Shown here: piece by piece, positions 1 to 8,709 of the stretch
Position numbering within the stretch: the first letter of the stretch is position 1
How the letters are laid out: the number at the start of each line of letters is the position of its first letter
Assembly (NCBI GenBank): GCA_943324395.2
Contig: CALPLL020000052.1
Coordinates: forward strand, 1-10,437
DNA: 10,437 bases
Reading direction: 5' to 3'
Source of the DNA: Rhizobium sp. Q54
GTDB taxonomy: Bacteria > Bacteroidota > Bacteroidia > Flavobacteriales > Flavobacteriaceae
Position numbers and translations under genes: made by a program
The notes under the pieces: generated by a model
Told to the model about the DNA's origin: nothing
Databases searched by the model: none
The model's input: the letters and a program-made list of their open reading frames with translations, nothing else

Positions 1-864
1 ACCCGCTCTTGAAATCACAATGTCTGCGGCTGCATAAACCAAATCCATGCGATCTAAGAAAGCAAAAACCTGAATAGAATCGGAATTGTAATTTTTATAT
101 TCATCCAAATAAAATTTGCCACATTGCCAAATCACTTGTACGTTTTGATTTAAAATAGACTCTCTTTCTTTTTCAATTAATTGGTTCACTCTTCTAGCAC
201 CCAAACTTCCTCCTAAAATTAGAAGTGTTTTTTTGGAAGGATCCAAATTGAAATATTGAATCGCTTCCTCTCTTTTACTATCGATATCTATTAAATCTTG
301 ACGAACGGGATTTCCGGTTAAAATCATCTTTTCATTTGGAAAAAACCGTTCTAAATTTTCATAAGCCACACAAATCTTATTGGCCTTTTTACTCAATAAT
401 TTATTAGTAATTCCAGGATAGGAATTTTGCTCTTGAATCAACGTTGGAATATTTAAAGAATTCGCCATTTGCAATAATGGTCCCGAAGCAAATCCTCCGG
501 TGCCAATAACTACATCTGGTTTAAAGCTCTTGATAATAGCTCTTGATTTCCATAAACTACTCAATAATTTTACTGGAAAAAGTAGGTTTTGCAATGTCAA
601 TTTTCTTTGCAAGCCTGCAATCCAAAGTCCTTTTATAGCATAACCAGCTTGTGGGACTTTTTGCATTTCCATTTTATCCTGAGCACCAACAAATAAAAAT
701 TCTGCTTTAGGAAAACGCGATTTTAATTCATTTGCAATAGCAATAGCTGGGTAAATATGTCCCCCAGTTCCACCACCACTAATTATGAATTTAATCCCAT
801 CCCGGCCTTCCCAAAGGGAAGGAGATAAAACTGAATTGCTACTATTTGTATTTGCTTCTTGCAT
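1..864 (-). CDS. murG: MurG, lipid II-forming GlcNAc transferase (partial, 3' end outside window)
   Basis: Peripheral inner-membrane glycosyltransferase that transfers GlcNAc from UDP-GlcNAc to lipid I, making lipid II. The ATG at 864-862 opens a frame that stays open to base 1, giving 288 codons of the usual 350-370. The glycine-rich GGGTGGH loop of the N-terminal Rossmann domain is at residues 30-36, followed by [38 protein letters not shown] and LGGSLGARR. The visible part ends in SRAG, just where the UDP-GlcNAc-binding region of the C-terminal domain begins; the rest is cut off. Residues 1-23 are atypical: the family normally starts a few residues before the glycine loop, whereas here a Ser/Asn-rich stretch and a palindrome-encoded [10 protein letters not shown] come first. 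No ATG, GTG or TTG lies between that stretch and the loop, so the upstream ATG is the natural start. It lies 34 bp after ftsW. Confidence 0.95.
   Translation of the reverse strand, partial: MQEANTNSSNSVLSPSLWEGRDGIKFIISGGGTGGHIYPAIAIANELKSRFPKAEFLFVGAQDKMEMQKVPQAGYAIKGLWIAGLQRKLTLQNLLFPVKLLSSLWKSRAIIKSFKPDVVIGTGGFASGPLLQMANSLNIPTLIQEQNSYPGITNKLLSKKANKICVAYENLERFFPNEKMILTGNPVRQDLIDIDSKREEAIQYFNLDPSKKTLLILGGSLGARRVNQLIEKERESILNQNVQVIWQCGKFYLDEYKNYNSDSIQVFAFLDRMDLVYAAADIVISRAG
796..826. repeat. GC-rich palindromic element inside the 5' end of murG
   Basis: Perfect 7-bp inverted repeat CCTTCCC (806-812) and GGGAAGG (816-822) around a 3-base loop, flanked by GGCCGGGATGGG-type sequence on the murG coding strand. 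It is strikingly GC-rich against its AT-rich surroundings. It is read in frame as [10 protein letters not shown] (murG residues 14-23). Similar short palindromes of the kind CCTTCCCTTTGGGAAGG followed by a G-rich tail are, from memory, dispersed in Bacteroidota genomes. Membership in such a family was not checked, and the element's outer limits are approximate. Confidence 0.6.
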
Positions 865-898
865 TATTTAAAATCAATTCCCTTTCAAGATTAATGAA

Positions 899-2212
899 TT
901 ATTTCTTTTTCAAAACTGGCTCCATAGGATTTGCCGAAGCATCTTCAATAGAATAATTGTCGGTTTCTACTATTTCTTCTTGATCAAGAGCATTTTCTTT
1001 TTCGATTTGCTCGTCAATTAATTTTTGTAATATTTGTTCTCTTTTTTCAGCTTCACTTTGTTCTTGCGCAATTTCTTCTTCTTTTTTGGTTACACCAATA
1101 ATAATTCCAAGAGACACACAAGTCATCCAAATTGAACTTCCTCCACTACTTATTAATGGCAATGTTTGTCCCGTAACAGGTAACAATTCAACGGCAACCC
1201 CCATATTAATTAGCGCTTGAAATATCATAGGAAAACCAAGTCCGACGACTACTAATTTTCCAAATAGCGTATTGGCTTTATGGGCTGCGACTATAAATCT
1301 AAAGAAGAGTAGTAAGTACAAACTAAGCACCAATAGACCTCCAATTAATCCGTATTCTTCTACTATAATTGCAAAAATAAAGTCGGATGACGATTGAGGA
1401 AGCACATTCTTCTGCACGCTTTTTCCAGGTCCTAGTCCGTAAATTCCGCCTGTTGCGATAGCTATTTTTGCATTTTTAATTTGGTAATCGTCCTCTCCAG
1501 GTTTATTAGAAGTATAATTTTCAATTCTGCTAGTCCAAGTACCAACTCTATTGAAGAACTTAGAATCTGGAAATGCTTTTGATAATAATACAAAAAAGAC
1601 AAGAAAAACAATTCCCGATCCGATGATGAATCCAATGTACTTAATTGGATAATTTCCAACAAAAGTTAGCATAATCACCATCGAAAAAATCAAAGCTGTT
1701 GTAGAAAAATTAGCTGGTAAAATAAATCCTAGTGTAATAAATACCGGAAGCCAAAGGTCAAGTAGTGACGATTTAAAAGTCATCGGTTCCTCAGATTTTC
1801 TAGAAAGATATCTTGCAACAAAAATCATCAAAACTACGAATGCAAAAGTTGATGTTTGAAAAGTAATTCCAATGAATGGCACTTTAATCCATCGGCTAGC
1901 ATTTGCCCCAGCGATAACAGTTCCTTTAACCAACGTATAGGCTAAAAGCAACCAAACAATAGGTAATGCGATTTTTGAAATGGGTCTAAAATAATGATAA
2001 GGAATTTTGTGAACTCCATAAATAATTAAAAATCCCATGAAAATATGAGCCAAATGTGTCAGTAAATAACTTAAAGTATTTCCGTCACCGTCATTCATGT
2101 AGGCCAAATTACTACTCGCACTAAAAACAGGCATAAACGAAAATAAAGCCAATAGGGCAACGAATGTCCATATTACTTTATCTCCTTTTAAATTGTTTAT
2201 TAGTTCTTTCAA
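899..2212 (-). CDS. ftsW: FtsW, septal peptidoglycan glycosyltransferase (SEDS family)
   Basis: Polytopic inner-membrane SEDS protein that polymerises lipid II into glycan strands at the division site, working with the transpeptidase FtsI. It has 437 residues with about ten hydrophobic segments. SEDS signatures are present: ASRW at 105-108, GTWTSRIENY at 224-233, GLGPGKS around 259-265, SSSDFIFA with the presumed catalytic Asp at 277, EEYGLIGG at 285-292, and LPVTGQTLPLISSGGSS at 344-360. The cytoplasmic C-terminus (about 376-437) is Glu/Lys-rich, looks helical or disordered, and ends in KKK. The start is TTG (2212-2210). No ATG or GTG lies between it and the in-frame upstream stop at 2236-2234, and KELINNLKGDKVIW just ahead of the first membrane helix looks like the family's native N-terminus. 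RodA is the alternative SEDS protein, but the dcw position favours FtsW. A 118-bp gap separates it from murD. Confidence 0.94.
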   Translation of the reverse strand: MKELINNLKGDKVIWTFVALLALFSFMPVFSASSNLAYMNDGDGNTLSYLLTHLAHIFMGFLIIYGVHKIPYHYFRPISKIALPIVWLLLAYTLVKGTVIAGANASRWIKVPFIGITFQTSTFAFVVLMIFVARYLSRKSEEPMTFKSSLLDLWLPVFITLGFILPANFSTTALIFSMVIMLTFVGNYPIKYIGFIIGSGIVFLVFFVLLSKAFPDSKFFNRVGTWTSRIENYTSNKPGEDDYQIKNAKIAIATGGIYGLGPGKSVQKNVLPQSSSDFIFAIIVEEYGLIGGLLVLSLYLLLFFRFIVAAHKANTLFGKLVVVGLGFPMIFQALINMGVAVELLPVTGQTLPLISSGGSSIWMTCVSLGIIIGVTKKEEEIAQEQSEAEKREQILQKLIDEQIEKENALDQEEIVETDNYSIEDASANPMEPVLKKK

Positions 2213-2216
2213 AACT

Positions 2217-2237
2217 GATTTTTGATTTTTGATTTAT
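2217..2237. repeat. 7-bp tandem repeat, about three copies
   Basis: GATTTTT at 2217-2223 and 2224-2230, then the one-mismatch copy GATTTAT at 2231-2237. It sits immediately upstream of the ftsW TTG start, in the murD-ftsW gap. On the ftsW sense strand it gives an A-rich leader, which could serve as an unstructured initiation region; this is inference. Confidence 0.5.
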
Positions 2238-2287
2238 GAAATAAGATTTAAAATTCTAAATTAAAATGCTTTCATATTAAGATAATT

Positions 2288-2322
2288 CTGATAAATAAAT
2301 CTGAAATCTTAATTCTGAAATC
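2288..2322. repeat. Degenerate 13-14 bp direct repeats in the murD-ftsW gap
   Basis: CTGAAATC occurs at 2301-2308 and 2315-2322, with a related CTGATAAA at 2288-2295, so the copies are spaced 13 and 14 bp apart. They lie just beyond the murD stop codon. The remainder of the 118-bp gap (2213-2330) is AT-rich. I see no GC-rich hairpin terminator and no TAnnTTTG promoter element on the minus strand there, so ftsW is probably read through from upstream. Confidence 0.45.
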
Positions 2323-2330
2323 ATAAATTA

Positions 2331-3662
2331 TTACAAATGTTGTACTGCGTTTTTAAATTGATTTCCTCTGTCTTCATAGTTTTCAAATAAATCGAAACTA
2401 GCACAAGCTGGGGATAAAAGCACTGAATCTCCTTTTTCTGCCAATCTTTGAGACATTGTAACGGCATCTTTCATGCTAGATACTTCAATCATCATGTCAA
2501 CAATATTTCCGAATGCATCAATTATTTTCTTGTTATCAACCCCAAGACAAATTATTGCTTTCACTTTTTCGTGAACCAAAGACATCAATTCGGAATAATC
2601 ATTTCCTTTATCAACTCCACCAACAATCCAAACCGTTGGGGTGTTCATGCTGTCTAAAGCAAAAAAGGTAGCGTTTACATTAGTCGCTTTAGAATCATTT
2701 ATATATTGAACATTTTGGATTTTTAGCACTTTTTCCAAACGGTGTTCAACCCCTTGAAAATTGGACAAGCTTTCACGAATAGTTTGTTTACGAATTTGCA
2801 TCAATTTCGCTACCGAAGTTGCTGCCATTGCGTTTTTCATGTTGTGTTTTCCTTCTAATGCAATGTATTGTGTTTCCATTACAAATTCTTCTTCGTTGAT
2901 GTTAATTTCCATAATATTGTCTTTTAAAAATGCTCCTTTTTCAATTGCTTTTGAAATTGAAAATGGAATTAATTGTGCTTTTGTATTATTATTTTTGAAC
3001 CATTCTGTAATTGCTTCGTCGTCAGCATCATAAATCAAAAAATCATTCTCTGTTTGATTCATGGTAATCCTAAATTTTGAAGCTATATAATTTTCATATT
3101 TATATTCATAACGATCTAAATGATCAGGGCTAATATTGGTAATAATTGCTATGTCTGGCTTGTAATTGATTATACCATCCAATTGAAAACTACTTAATTC
3201 TAACACGTAGACATCGTAATTATCTTCGGCAACTTGCCATGCGAAGCTTTTTCCTATATTACCTCCCAATCCAACATTTAAATCTGCCGATTTTAGCAAA
3301 TGATAGGTTAACATTGTCGTAGTAGTTTTGCCATTACTTCCTGTAATTCCTATCGTTTTTGCTTTTGTAAAAGGCGCTGCAAATTCTATTTCAGAGATTA
3401 CTGGAATATTTTTTGCGACAAGCAATTTTACAATCGGTGCTTTTTCGGGAATTCCTGGGCTTTTCATTACCACATCGGCATTCAGAATTAACTCATCTGT
3501 ATGCTTTTCTTCTTCCCAAATTATTTCGTATTTATTAAGAACGTCCTTATAATTTTGTTTTATTTTTCCAAAATCAGAAACAAAAACATCATACCCTTCT
3601 TTCTTTCCTAGGATCGCGGTTCCAACTCCGCTTTCGCCACCACCAAGTATGACTAATCTCAT
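2331..3662 (-). CDS. murD: MurD, UDP-MurNAc-L-alanine:D-glutamate ligase
   Basis: Cytoplasmic ATP-dependent Mur ligase that adds D-Glu to UDP-MurNAc-L-Ala, the second step in stem peptide assembly. Its 443 residues match the family length. The N-terminal UDP-binding Rossmann domain opens with GGGESGVG (7-14). The ATP P-loop GITGSNGKTT is at 105-114. ELSSFQL (155-161) and SPDHLDR (178-184) follow, and YIASK ends in Lys196, placed like the carbamylated lysine of Mur ligases. The C-terminal domain carries EHRLE (306-310), NDSKATN (322-328) and SPACASFD (417-424) followed by DRG. The ligase type is set by the SPACASFD and NDSKATN motifs. ATG start; only one base separates it from the mraY stop, so translation is likely coupled. 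No truncation or unusual residue was seen. Confidence 0.97.
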   Translation of the reverse strand: MRLVILGGGESGVGTAILGKKEGYDVFVSDFGKIKQNYKDVLNKYEIIWEEEKHTDELILNADVVMKSPGIPEKAPIVKLLVAKNIPVISEIEFAAPFTKAKTIGITGSNGKTTTTMLTYHLLKSADLNVGLGGNIGKSFAWQVAEDNYDVYVLELSSFQLDGIINYKPDIAIITNISPDHLDRYEYKYENYIASKFRITMNQTENDFLIYDADDEAITEWFKNNNTKAQLIPFSISKAIEKGAFLKDNIMEININEEEFVMETQYIALEGKHNMKNAMAATSVAKLMQIRKQTIRESLSNFQGVEHRLEKVLKIQNVQYINDSKATNVNATFFALDSMNTPTVWIVGGVDKGNDYSELMSLVHEKVKAIICLGVDNKKIIDAFGNIVDMMIEVSSMKDAVTMSQRLAEKGDSVLLSPACASFDLFENYEDRGNQFKNAVQHL

Positions 3663-3663
3663 A

Positions 3664-4890
3664 TTATCTTAATTTCAATGTTACAATTGAAAGTATTGCC
3701 AATAAAATTCCTACAATCCAAAAACGAGTTACGATTTTACTTTCGTGATATCCTTTTTTCTGATAATGATGATGAAGTGGCGACATTAAAAATACTCTTC
3801 GGCCTTCACCAAAACGTTTTTTAGTGTATTTGAAATAAGCTACTTGAAGCACTACTGAAAAATTCTCTGCTAAGAAAATTCCACACACTAAAGGAATTAG
3901 CATTTCTTTACGAACAGAGATTGCTAAAACAGCTATTATACCTCCAATAGTTAAACTTCCTGTATCACCCATAAACACTGATGCTGGATATGAATTATAC
4001 CATAAAAATCCAACTAGCGCACCAATGAAAGCAGCAATAAAAACGGTCATTTCTCCTGAATCAGGGATGTACATAATGTTCAAATAATTTGAAAAAACGA
4101 TATTTCCAGAAACGAAAGTGAATATGGCCAATGCAAGCACTGATATTGCAGAAGTTCCTGCGGCTAAACCATCTATTCCATCCGTTAAATTTGCACCATT
4201 TGAAACTGCTGTGATAATGAATATTACAAATGGAATAAAAATTAACCAAGCCCATTTTTCATATCCATCGCCAGTCCATGCTAGAATCTCTGCGTAATCG
4301 AATTCGTTATTTTTAAAAAATGGAATTGTTGTAGCGGTCGATTTTTCTTCAATTGGTGCTTGTTGAAATACGTTTTCCGTTTGCACCATTGGCACTTTAT
4401 AATTGCTTTCCTTTCTTACTGTAACATCCGGGTGTAAATACAAAACAGACCCTACAATAATTCCCAAACCAACTTGTCCAATTACCTTAAAAATACCTTT
4501 TAAACCTTCTTTATCTTTTTTGAAAATTTTGATATAATCATCTATAAAGCCGATTGTTCCCATCCAAATTGTTGTAACAATCAACAAAATGATGTAGATA
4601 TTATTCAATTTTGTCAATAATAAAACTGGTATTAAAGTAGCAATGATGATGATTAAACCACCCATCGTTGGTGTTCCTGCTTTTTGAGATTGTCCCTCAA
4701 GACCAAGTTCCCTAACTGTTTCTCCAACTTGTTGATTTCTCAAGAAATTGATGATTCTTTTACCAAAAATTGTTGAAATCAATAATGATAATATTAATGC
4801 TAAAGCTGATCTAAAAGTTATGTATTGAAACACTCCAGTTCCTGGAATATTTAAAGCTTTGTGTAGGTATTCAAATAAATAATATAACAT
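3664..4890 (-). CDS. mraY: MraY, phospho-MurNAc-pentapeptide transferase (lipid I synthase)
   Basis: Integral inner-membrane enzyme that transfers phospho-MurNAc-pentapeptide from its UDP carrier to undecaprenyl phosphate, giving lipid I. It has 408 residues and about ten membrane segments. Family motifs: KAGTPTMGG near 70-78, Asp117-Asp118 in [18 protein letters not shown] at 234-243, FMGDTGSL with Asp309, and the PLHHHY histidine triad at 373-375. It is about 45 residues longer than the E. coli enzyme. The excess lies mainly in a polar segment at roughly 153-212, between two membrane helices, containing the run [20 protein letters not shown]; from memory other Bacteroidota MraY proteins also have an extension here. 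ATG start, 8 bp after the murE stop and 1 bp before murD. murF, which precedes mraY in E. coli, is absent from this position. Confidence 0.97.
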   Translation of the reverse strand: MLYYLFEYLHKALNIPGTGVFQYITFRSALALILSLLISTIFGKRIINFLRNQQVGETVRELGLEGQSQKAGTPTMGGLIIIIATLIPVLLLTKLNNIYIILLIVTTIWMGTIGFIDDYIKIFKKDKEGLKGIFKVIGQVGLGIIVGSVLYLHPDVTVRKESNYKVPMVQTENVFQQAPIEEKSTATTIPFFKNNEFDYAEILAWTGDGYEKWAWLIFIPFVIFIITAVSNGANLTDGIDGLAAGTSAISVLALAIFTFVSGNIVFSNYLNIMYIPDSGEMTVFIAAFIGALVGFLWYNSYPASVFMGDTGSLTIGGIIAVLAISVRKEMLIPLVCGIFLAENFSVVLQVAYFKYTKKRFGEGRRVFLMSPLHHHYQKKGYHESKIVTRFWIVGILLAILSIVTLKLR

Positions 4891-4898
4891 AGTTTCGT

Positions 4899-6362
4899 TT
4901 ATTTATTAAGTTGTTCTAACATTTCTTTTACCATTTTCATATCATCAAAATCATGACGTATTCCATTAATTTCTTGATAAGTTTCATGTCCTTTTCCTGC
5001 AATTAAGATAATATCATTGGCTTGAGCCAATTGACATGCCGCTTTTATAGCTTGTTTTCTATCAATTATAGAAACAGTCTTTTTATAATTTTGAGGGGCA
5101 ACCCCGCGCTCCATTTCTTCAATAATGGTTTCCGGATTTTCAGTTCTTGGATTATCAGATGTTATGATAATTTTATCACTTAAATCGGAAGCGATATTGG
5201 CCATTATTGGTCTTTTCGTTTTATCTCTGTCACCACCACAACCTACAACAGTTATTAATTGTTCGTTTTTAGTTCGAATATCGTTGATGGTTTTTAATAC
5301 GTTTTCTAAGGCATCAGGTGTGTGTGCGTAATCAACAATAGCAGTAATTTTGCCATTTGAAATTATATATTGAAATCTACCCGACACACTTTCTAACTCT
5401 GATAATAATCGAAGTATTTCTAAGGATTCCAAACCCAATTCAATCGCAGTTCCATAAATAGCCAACAAATTATAGGCGTTAAAAGTTCCTATTAATCGAA
5501 CCCAAACTTCATTATCATTAATTTTTAACAACAATCCAGATAATTGATTTTCTAATATTTGTGCTTTGTAATCAGCATAGGATTTTAATGCATAGGTCAA
5601 TTTTCTTGCATTTGTATTTTGCATCATTACTGAGCCGTTTTTATCATCAATGTTAGACAATGCAAAAGCAGTTTTTGGTAGATGATCGAAAAACGATTTT
5701 TTTACATCTCGATATTCAGAAAATGTAGCGTGGTAATCTAAATGGTCGTGTGACAAATTGGTGAAAACTCCTCCTGTAAAATGTAAACCTTCCGTTCTTT
5801 TTTGGTGAATTCCATGAGAACTCACTTCCATGAAACAGTATTCAACTCCTGCGTTTACCATTTCATTTAAATAGTGATTTATCGCAATAGAATCAGGTGT
5901 GGTGTGGGTTGCCTTATACTCATTTGTGTCAACAACAATTTTAACTGTAGAAAGTAATCCCGTTTTATAACCCGCTTTTTGAAATAATTGGAACAATAAA
6001 GAGGCAATTGTAGTTTTTCCATTGGTGCCTGTAATTCCTATTAATTTTAATTTTTTTGAAGGATTGTCAAAATAATTTGCAGCCATTACAGCCATAGCCT
6101 TATTCGTATCATTCACTTTTATGAAAGTGATACCAGTCACAATAATTTGAGGAAATACATCACAAATAATTGCAATTGCCCCTTTATTTATTGCTGTTTC
6201 TATAAATTCATGACCATCAGAAATTGTTCCACGAATAGCAATAAAGACATCATTCTCGGAAACTTTTCGAGAATCAAATTCCATTTTTTCAATAGCAACA
6301 TCTGTTGAACCATGAACTGCTTCAATTGCTACTTTCCAAAGTATGTCTTTCAAATTGATCAC
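4899..6362 (-). CDS. murE: MurE, UDP-MurNAc-L-Ala-D-Glu:diamino acid ligase, probably meso-DAP adding
   Basis: Cytoplasmic ATP-dependent ligase that adds the third stem-peptide residue. 487 residues, normal for the family. The N-terminal UDP-binding domain contains [17 protein letters not shown] (29-45). The P-loop [10 protein letters not shown] is at 109-118 and THTTPDS around 152-158. SHDHLDYH is at 204-211, and Lys221 in YRDVK sits where the carbamylated lysine is expected. [11 protein letters not shown] (344-354), [15 protein letters not shown] (403-406) and GKGHE (456-460) follow. DNPR is the known signature of meso-diaminopimelate-specific MurE, whereas Lys-adding enzymes differ there, so a DAP-type peptidoglycan is inferred. 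The start is GTG, overlapping the ftsI stop by 4 bases (GTGA), a classic translational-coupling arrangement. Confidence 0.96.
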   Translation of the reverse strand: MINLKDILWKVAIEAVHGSTDVAIEKMEFDSRKVSENDVFIAIRGTISDGHEFIETAINKGAIAIICDVFPQIIVTGITFIKVNDTNKAMAVMAANYFDNPSKKLKLIGITGTNGKTTIASLLFQLFQKAGYKTGLLSTVKIVVDTNEYKATHTTPDSIAINHYLNEMVNAGVEYCFMEVSSHGIHQKRTEGLHFTGGVFTNLSHDHLDYHATFSEYRDVKKSFFDHLPKTAFALSNIDDKNGSVMMQNTNARKLTYALKSYADYKAQILENQLSGLLLKINDNEVWVRLIGTFNAYNLLAIYGTAIELGLESLEILRLLSELESVSGRFQYIISNGKITAIVDYAHTPDALENVLKTINDIRTKNEQLITVVGCGGDRDKTKRPIMANIASDLSDKIIITSDNPRTENPETIIEEMERGVAPQNYKKTVSIIDRKQAIKAACQLAQANDIILIAGKGHETYQEINGIRHDFDDMKMVKEMLEQLNK

Positions 6363-8362
6363 GATAATTCTAATGTTATAATTGTATCACTTTTTATTGC
6401 TTGGCCTGGATTTAAGGATTGTCTTTTAACTTTTCCAACTCCAATAACTTTCACTTTTACTTTTAAATTTCCTAATATCGCTACGGCATCCATTCCCGAC
6501 ATTCCTTTTAAATTTGGAATTACATTCTTATTTTCTTGAGATTTGGTATAGTAATCTGAATAGTTTTTTTCTTGATTTGAATTTTTCAAGTCTAAATTTT
6601 TAACTATATTTTTTGTAGGAGAATCCGTAAATATTTTTTGAGCAATTCTTTTAAAAACTGGCCCCGCCACATCTGCGCCGTAATAATTATTATTGGACGA
6701 ATCTGGATTATGAACTACAACTATACAGGAATATTTAGGGAGATCAGCGGGAAAATATCCTACAAATGAAGAAATATAATGTTTGTCAGCACCCCCGTTT
6801 GTTCCATAGTTAGCCTGAGCAGTTCCTGTTTTTCCTGCCATAGAAAAATCTTTAGAATATAATTTTGATGCCGTTCCTCTTTTTACTACATTTTCTAAAA
6901 CAGCTTTCAATTTCAAAATTGTTTCCTGCGAACATATTTTAGGATTGATTACCTGTTTATCGAATTTTTTTATTGTAATATTCCATTCTTTAATTTCAGA
7001 AACGAATTGTGGTTTTACCATTTCTCCATTATTTGCAACAGCATTATAATAGGTTAAAGTTTGCAATGGAGTTATGGAAACTCCATATCCAAAAGCCATC
7101 CATGGAAGTGAAAGATTGGACCAAGTTTTATCAGTTGGCTGAGGAATATATGGTTTTCCTTCTCCTTGAAATGGCAACCCTAATCGAGAATTTAACCCAT
7201 AGGCATTAAGGTGATTTACAAATTTTGAAGGGTCGTTTTTATAATTATTGTAAACTGCTTGAACCATAACGGTATTGGATGATTTTTCAAAACCTTGAGC
7301 TAATGAAATCGACCCATAACCTCCTTCATGAGAATCCACTACTTTTTTTCCAAAATACATTATTACTCCTCCGTTGGTATTGTATACGGCACTTGTATCT
7401 ACTTTTTTATCTTCTAGTAACGTCATTAAATCGGCCAATTTATACGTTGAACCTGGCTCGTGAGATTCAGCAATTGCATAATTGGTAGTTTCGGCATAGG
7501 TTTCTTCTGCAATTTTTCCCAAATTAGAAATTGCTTTCACGTAGCCTGTTTTGGTTTCCATTACCACCACACATCCATGATCTGCTTTGTACTTTATTAA
7601 TTGGTCCATCAATGCATGGTGGGCAATATCTTGAATATAAACATCAAGTGTTGAAATAATGTCATAACCGTCTTGTGGTTCCACTTCATTCACATCACGA
7701 ATAGGTTTCCATTGTCCTTTAGCGATTTTTTGTTTAAGTACTTTTCCGTCTTTTCCATTTAAGTATTTTCTAAAAGCCCACTCAATCCCTTTTCCGTCTG
7801 GCAAGCCTTCAGGTGTAATTCGCTCATAGCCAATAGTTCTTGATGCAATTTCACCAATTGGGTGTTTTCTAACTACTTCTTGTTCAACTATAATTCCACC
7901 TCTATAAATTCCCAATTTAAAAAGCGGAAATTGTTTAATTTTAATGTAATCTGTATAACTTAAATCTCTTGCCAACAAGTAAAATCTGTTTCCACTTGTT
8001 CTTGCTCTTGTTAATTCTAGTTGGAAATAATTACTTGGTTTATTAAAAAGTACTGCTAAAGAATCCGATAGAGGTTTAATGTACTTATGAAAATCTTTAG
8101 CATTTGGTGCAATTGCATCAAAACGAATATTATAATTTGGAATTGAAGTAGCTAATAAACTTCCGTCAGCAGAATAAATATTACCCTTATTTGCAGGAAT
8201 TACGAAGTTTTTTATGGAATGTTTATTGGCCAATTTACGCAAAGAGTCTCCTTCTACCCATTGGATATTAGTGATTTTTACTACAATTGCGAGCGCCATG
8301 AAAAAGATGACCGCCCCAACGATGTAAATTCTTAAGATGATATTTTTGTTATCTTCTACCAT
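6359..8362 (-). CDS. ftsI: FtsI-type class B penicillin-binding protein (septal transpeptidase) with C-terminal PASTA domain
   Basis: Inner-membrane transpeptidase that cross-links septal peptidoglycan and is a beta-lactam target. 667 residues: a short cytoplasmic N-terminus, one signal-anchor helix (about 9-30), a class B dimerisation or pedestal domain containing NKGNIYSADGSLLA (58-71), and the transpeptidase domain. Catalytic motifs are all present: STYK (305-308, nucleophile Ser305), SSN (361-363) and KTGTAQ (511-516). About 55 residues at the C-terminus (613-667), starting VIPNLKGMSGMDAVAIL and ending IITLELS, look like one PASTA domain, joined by a polar Asn/Lys-rich linker (about 583-612). 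E. coli FtsI lacks this domain. The ATG overlaps the ftsL stop by 7 bases and the stop overlaps murE by 4. Position next to ftsL and murE favours FtsI over an elongation-specific PBP2. Confidence 0.94.
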   Translation of the reverse strand: MVEDNKNIILRIYIVGAVIFFMALAIVVKITNIQWVEGDSLRKLANKHSIKNFVIPANKGNIYSADGSLLATSIPNYNIRFDAIAPNAKDFHKYIKPLSDSLAVLFNKPSNYFQLELTRARTSGNRFYLLARDLSYTDYIKIKQFPLFKLGIYRGGIIVEQEVVRKHPIGEIASRTIGYERITPEGLPDGKGIEWAFRKYLNGKDGKVLKQKIAKGQWKPIRDVNEVEPQDGYDIISTLDVYIQDIAHHALMDQLIKYKADHGCVVVMETKTGYVKAISNLGKIAEETYAETTNYAIAESHEPGSTYKLADLMTLLEDKKVDTSAVYNTNGGVIMYFGKKVVDSHEGGYGSISLAQGFEKSSNTVMVQAVYNNYKNDPSKFVNHLNAYGLNSRLGLPFQGEGKPYIPQPTDKTWSNLSLPWMAFGYGVSITPLQTLTYYNAVANNGEMVKPQFVSEIKEWNITIKKFDKQVINPKICSQETILKLKAVLENVVKRGTASKLYSKDFSMAGKTGTAQANYGTNGGADKHYISSFVGYFPADLPKYSCIVVVHNPDSSNNNYYGADVAGPVFKRIAQKIFTDSPTKNIVKNLDLKNSNQEKNYSDYYTKSQENKNVIPNLKGMSGMDAVAILGNLKVKVKVIGVGKVKRQSLNPGQAIKSDTIITLELS

Positions 8363-8706
8363 AAATTTTTAAAAAACCCTTTTTCTTCTTTTTTCTCTAT
8401 TACTACTTTAACTGGCGGAACTGAAGCTGGTAAAATTCCTTTTTCAATCATTTTTTGAGTAACTGTTGATTCCATTTTTAATTTCATCAATTCTGATCTT
8501 CGATCTACAAATTCTGATCTCAATTCTTTTACTTCTCCTGTTAATTGAATTATTTTAAATACTTTTTGATCTATATTATTATTGTTGGCAATCATTATTA
8601 TTGCCAATAAAATCAGAAATACTATAAAACGCCAATTTTTAGCAGCATTAGCTTCTTCATTTATTAAAAACCTTGCCTTTAAAATGCTATAAACACCGTT
8701 TTTCAT
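8356..8706 (-). CDS. ftsL: FtsL-like bitopic division protein
   Basis: Small protein of 116 residues. It has a basic or polar cytoplasmic N-terminus, one membrane helix at about 25-40 (WRFIVFLILLAIIMIA) and an extracytoplasmic stretch at about 50-88 that looks like a coiled coil (VKELRSEFVDRRSELMKLKM), followed by a Pro/Val segment and a charged tail ending KNLW. FtsL proteins are poorly conserved in sequence but share this size, topology and the place between rsmH and ftsI. They bridge FtsB/DivIC and FtsQ to activate FtsW-FtsI. The call therefore rests on topology and synteny rather than on residue motifs. ATG start, 3 bp after the rsmH stop; the TAG stop lies within ftsI. Confidence 0.85.
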   Translation of the reverse strand: MKNGVYSILKARFLINEEANAAKNWRFIVFLILLAIIMIANNNNIDQKVFKIIQLTGEVKELRSEFVDRRSELMKLKMESTVTQKMIEKGILPASVPPVKVVIEKKEEKGFFKNLW

Positions 8707-8709
8707 TTT

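Noticed and set aside
2448..2657. Plus-strand open frames opposite murD, murE, ftsI and mraZ (for example 2448-2657, 5125-5331, 7009-7209 and 9675-9938).
   Set aside because: Each lies wholly inside a conserved gene on the other strand, lacks recognisable domains and has no promoter or leader; they are shadows.
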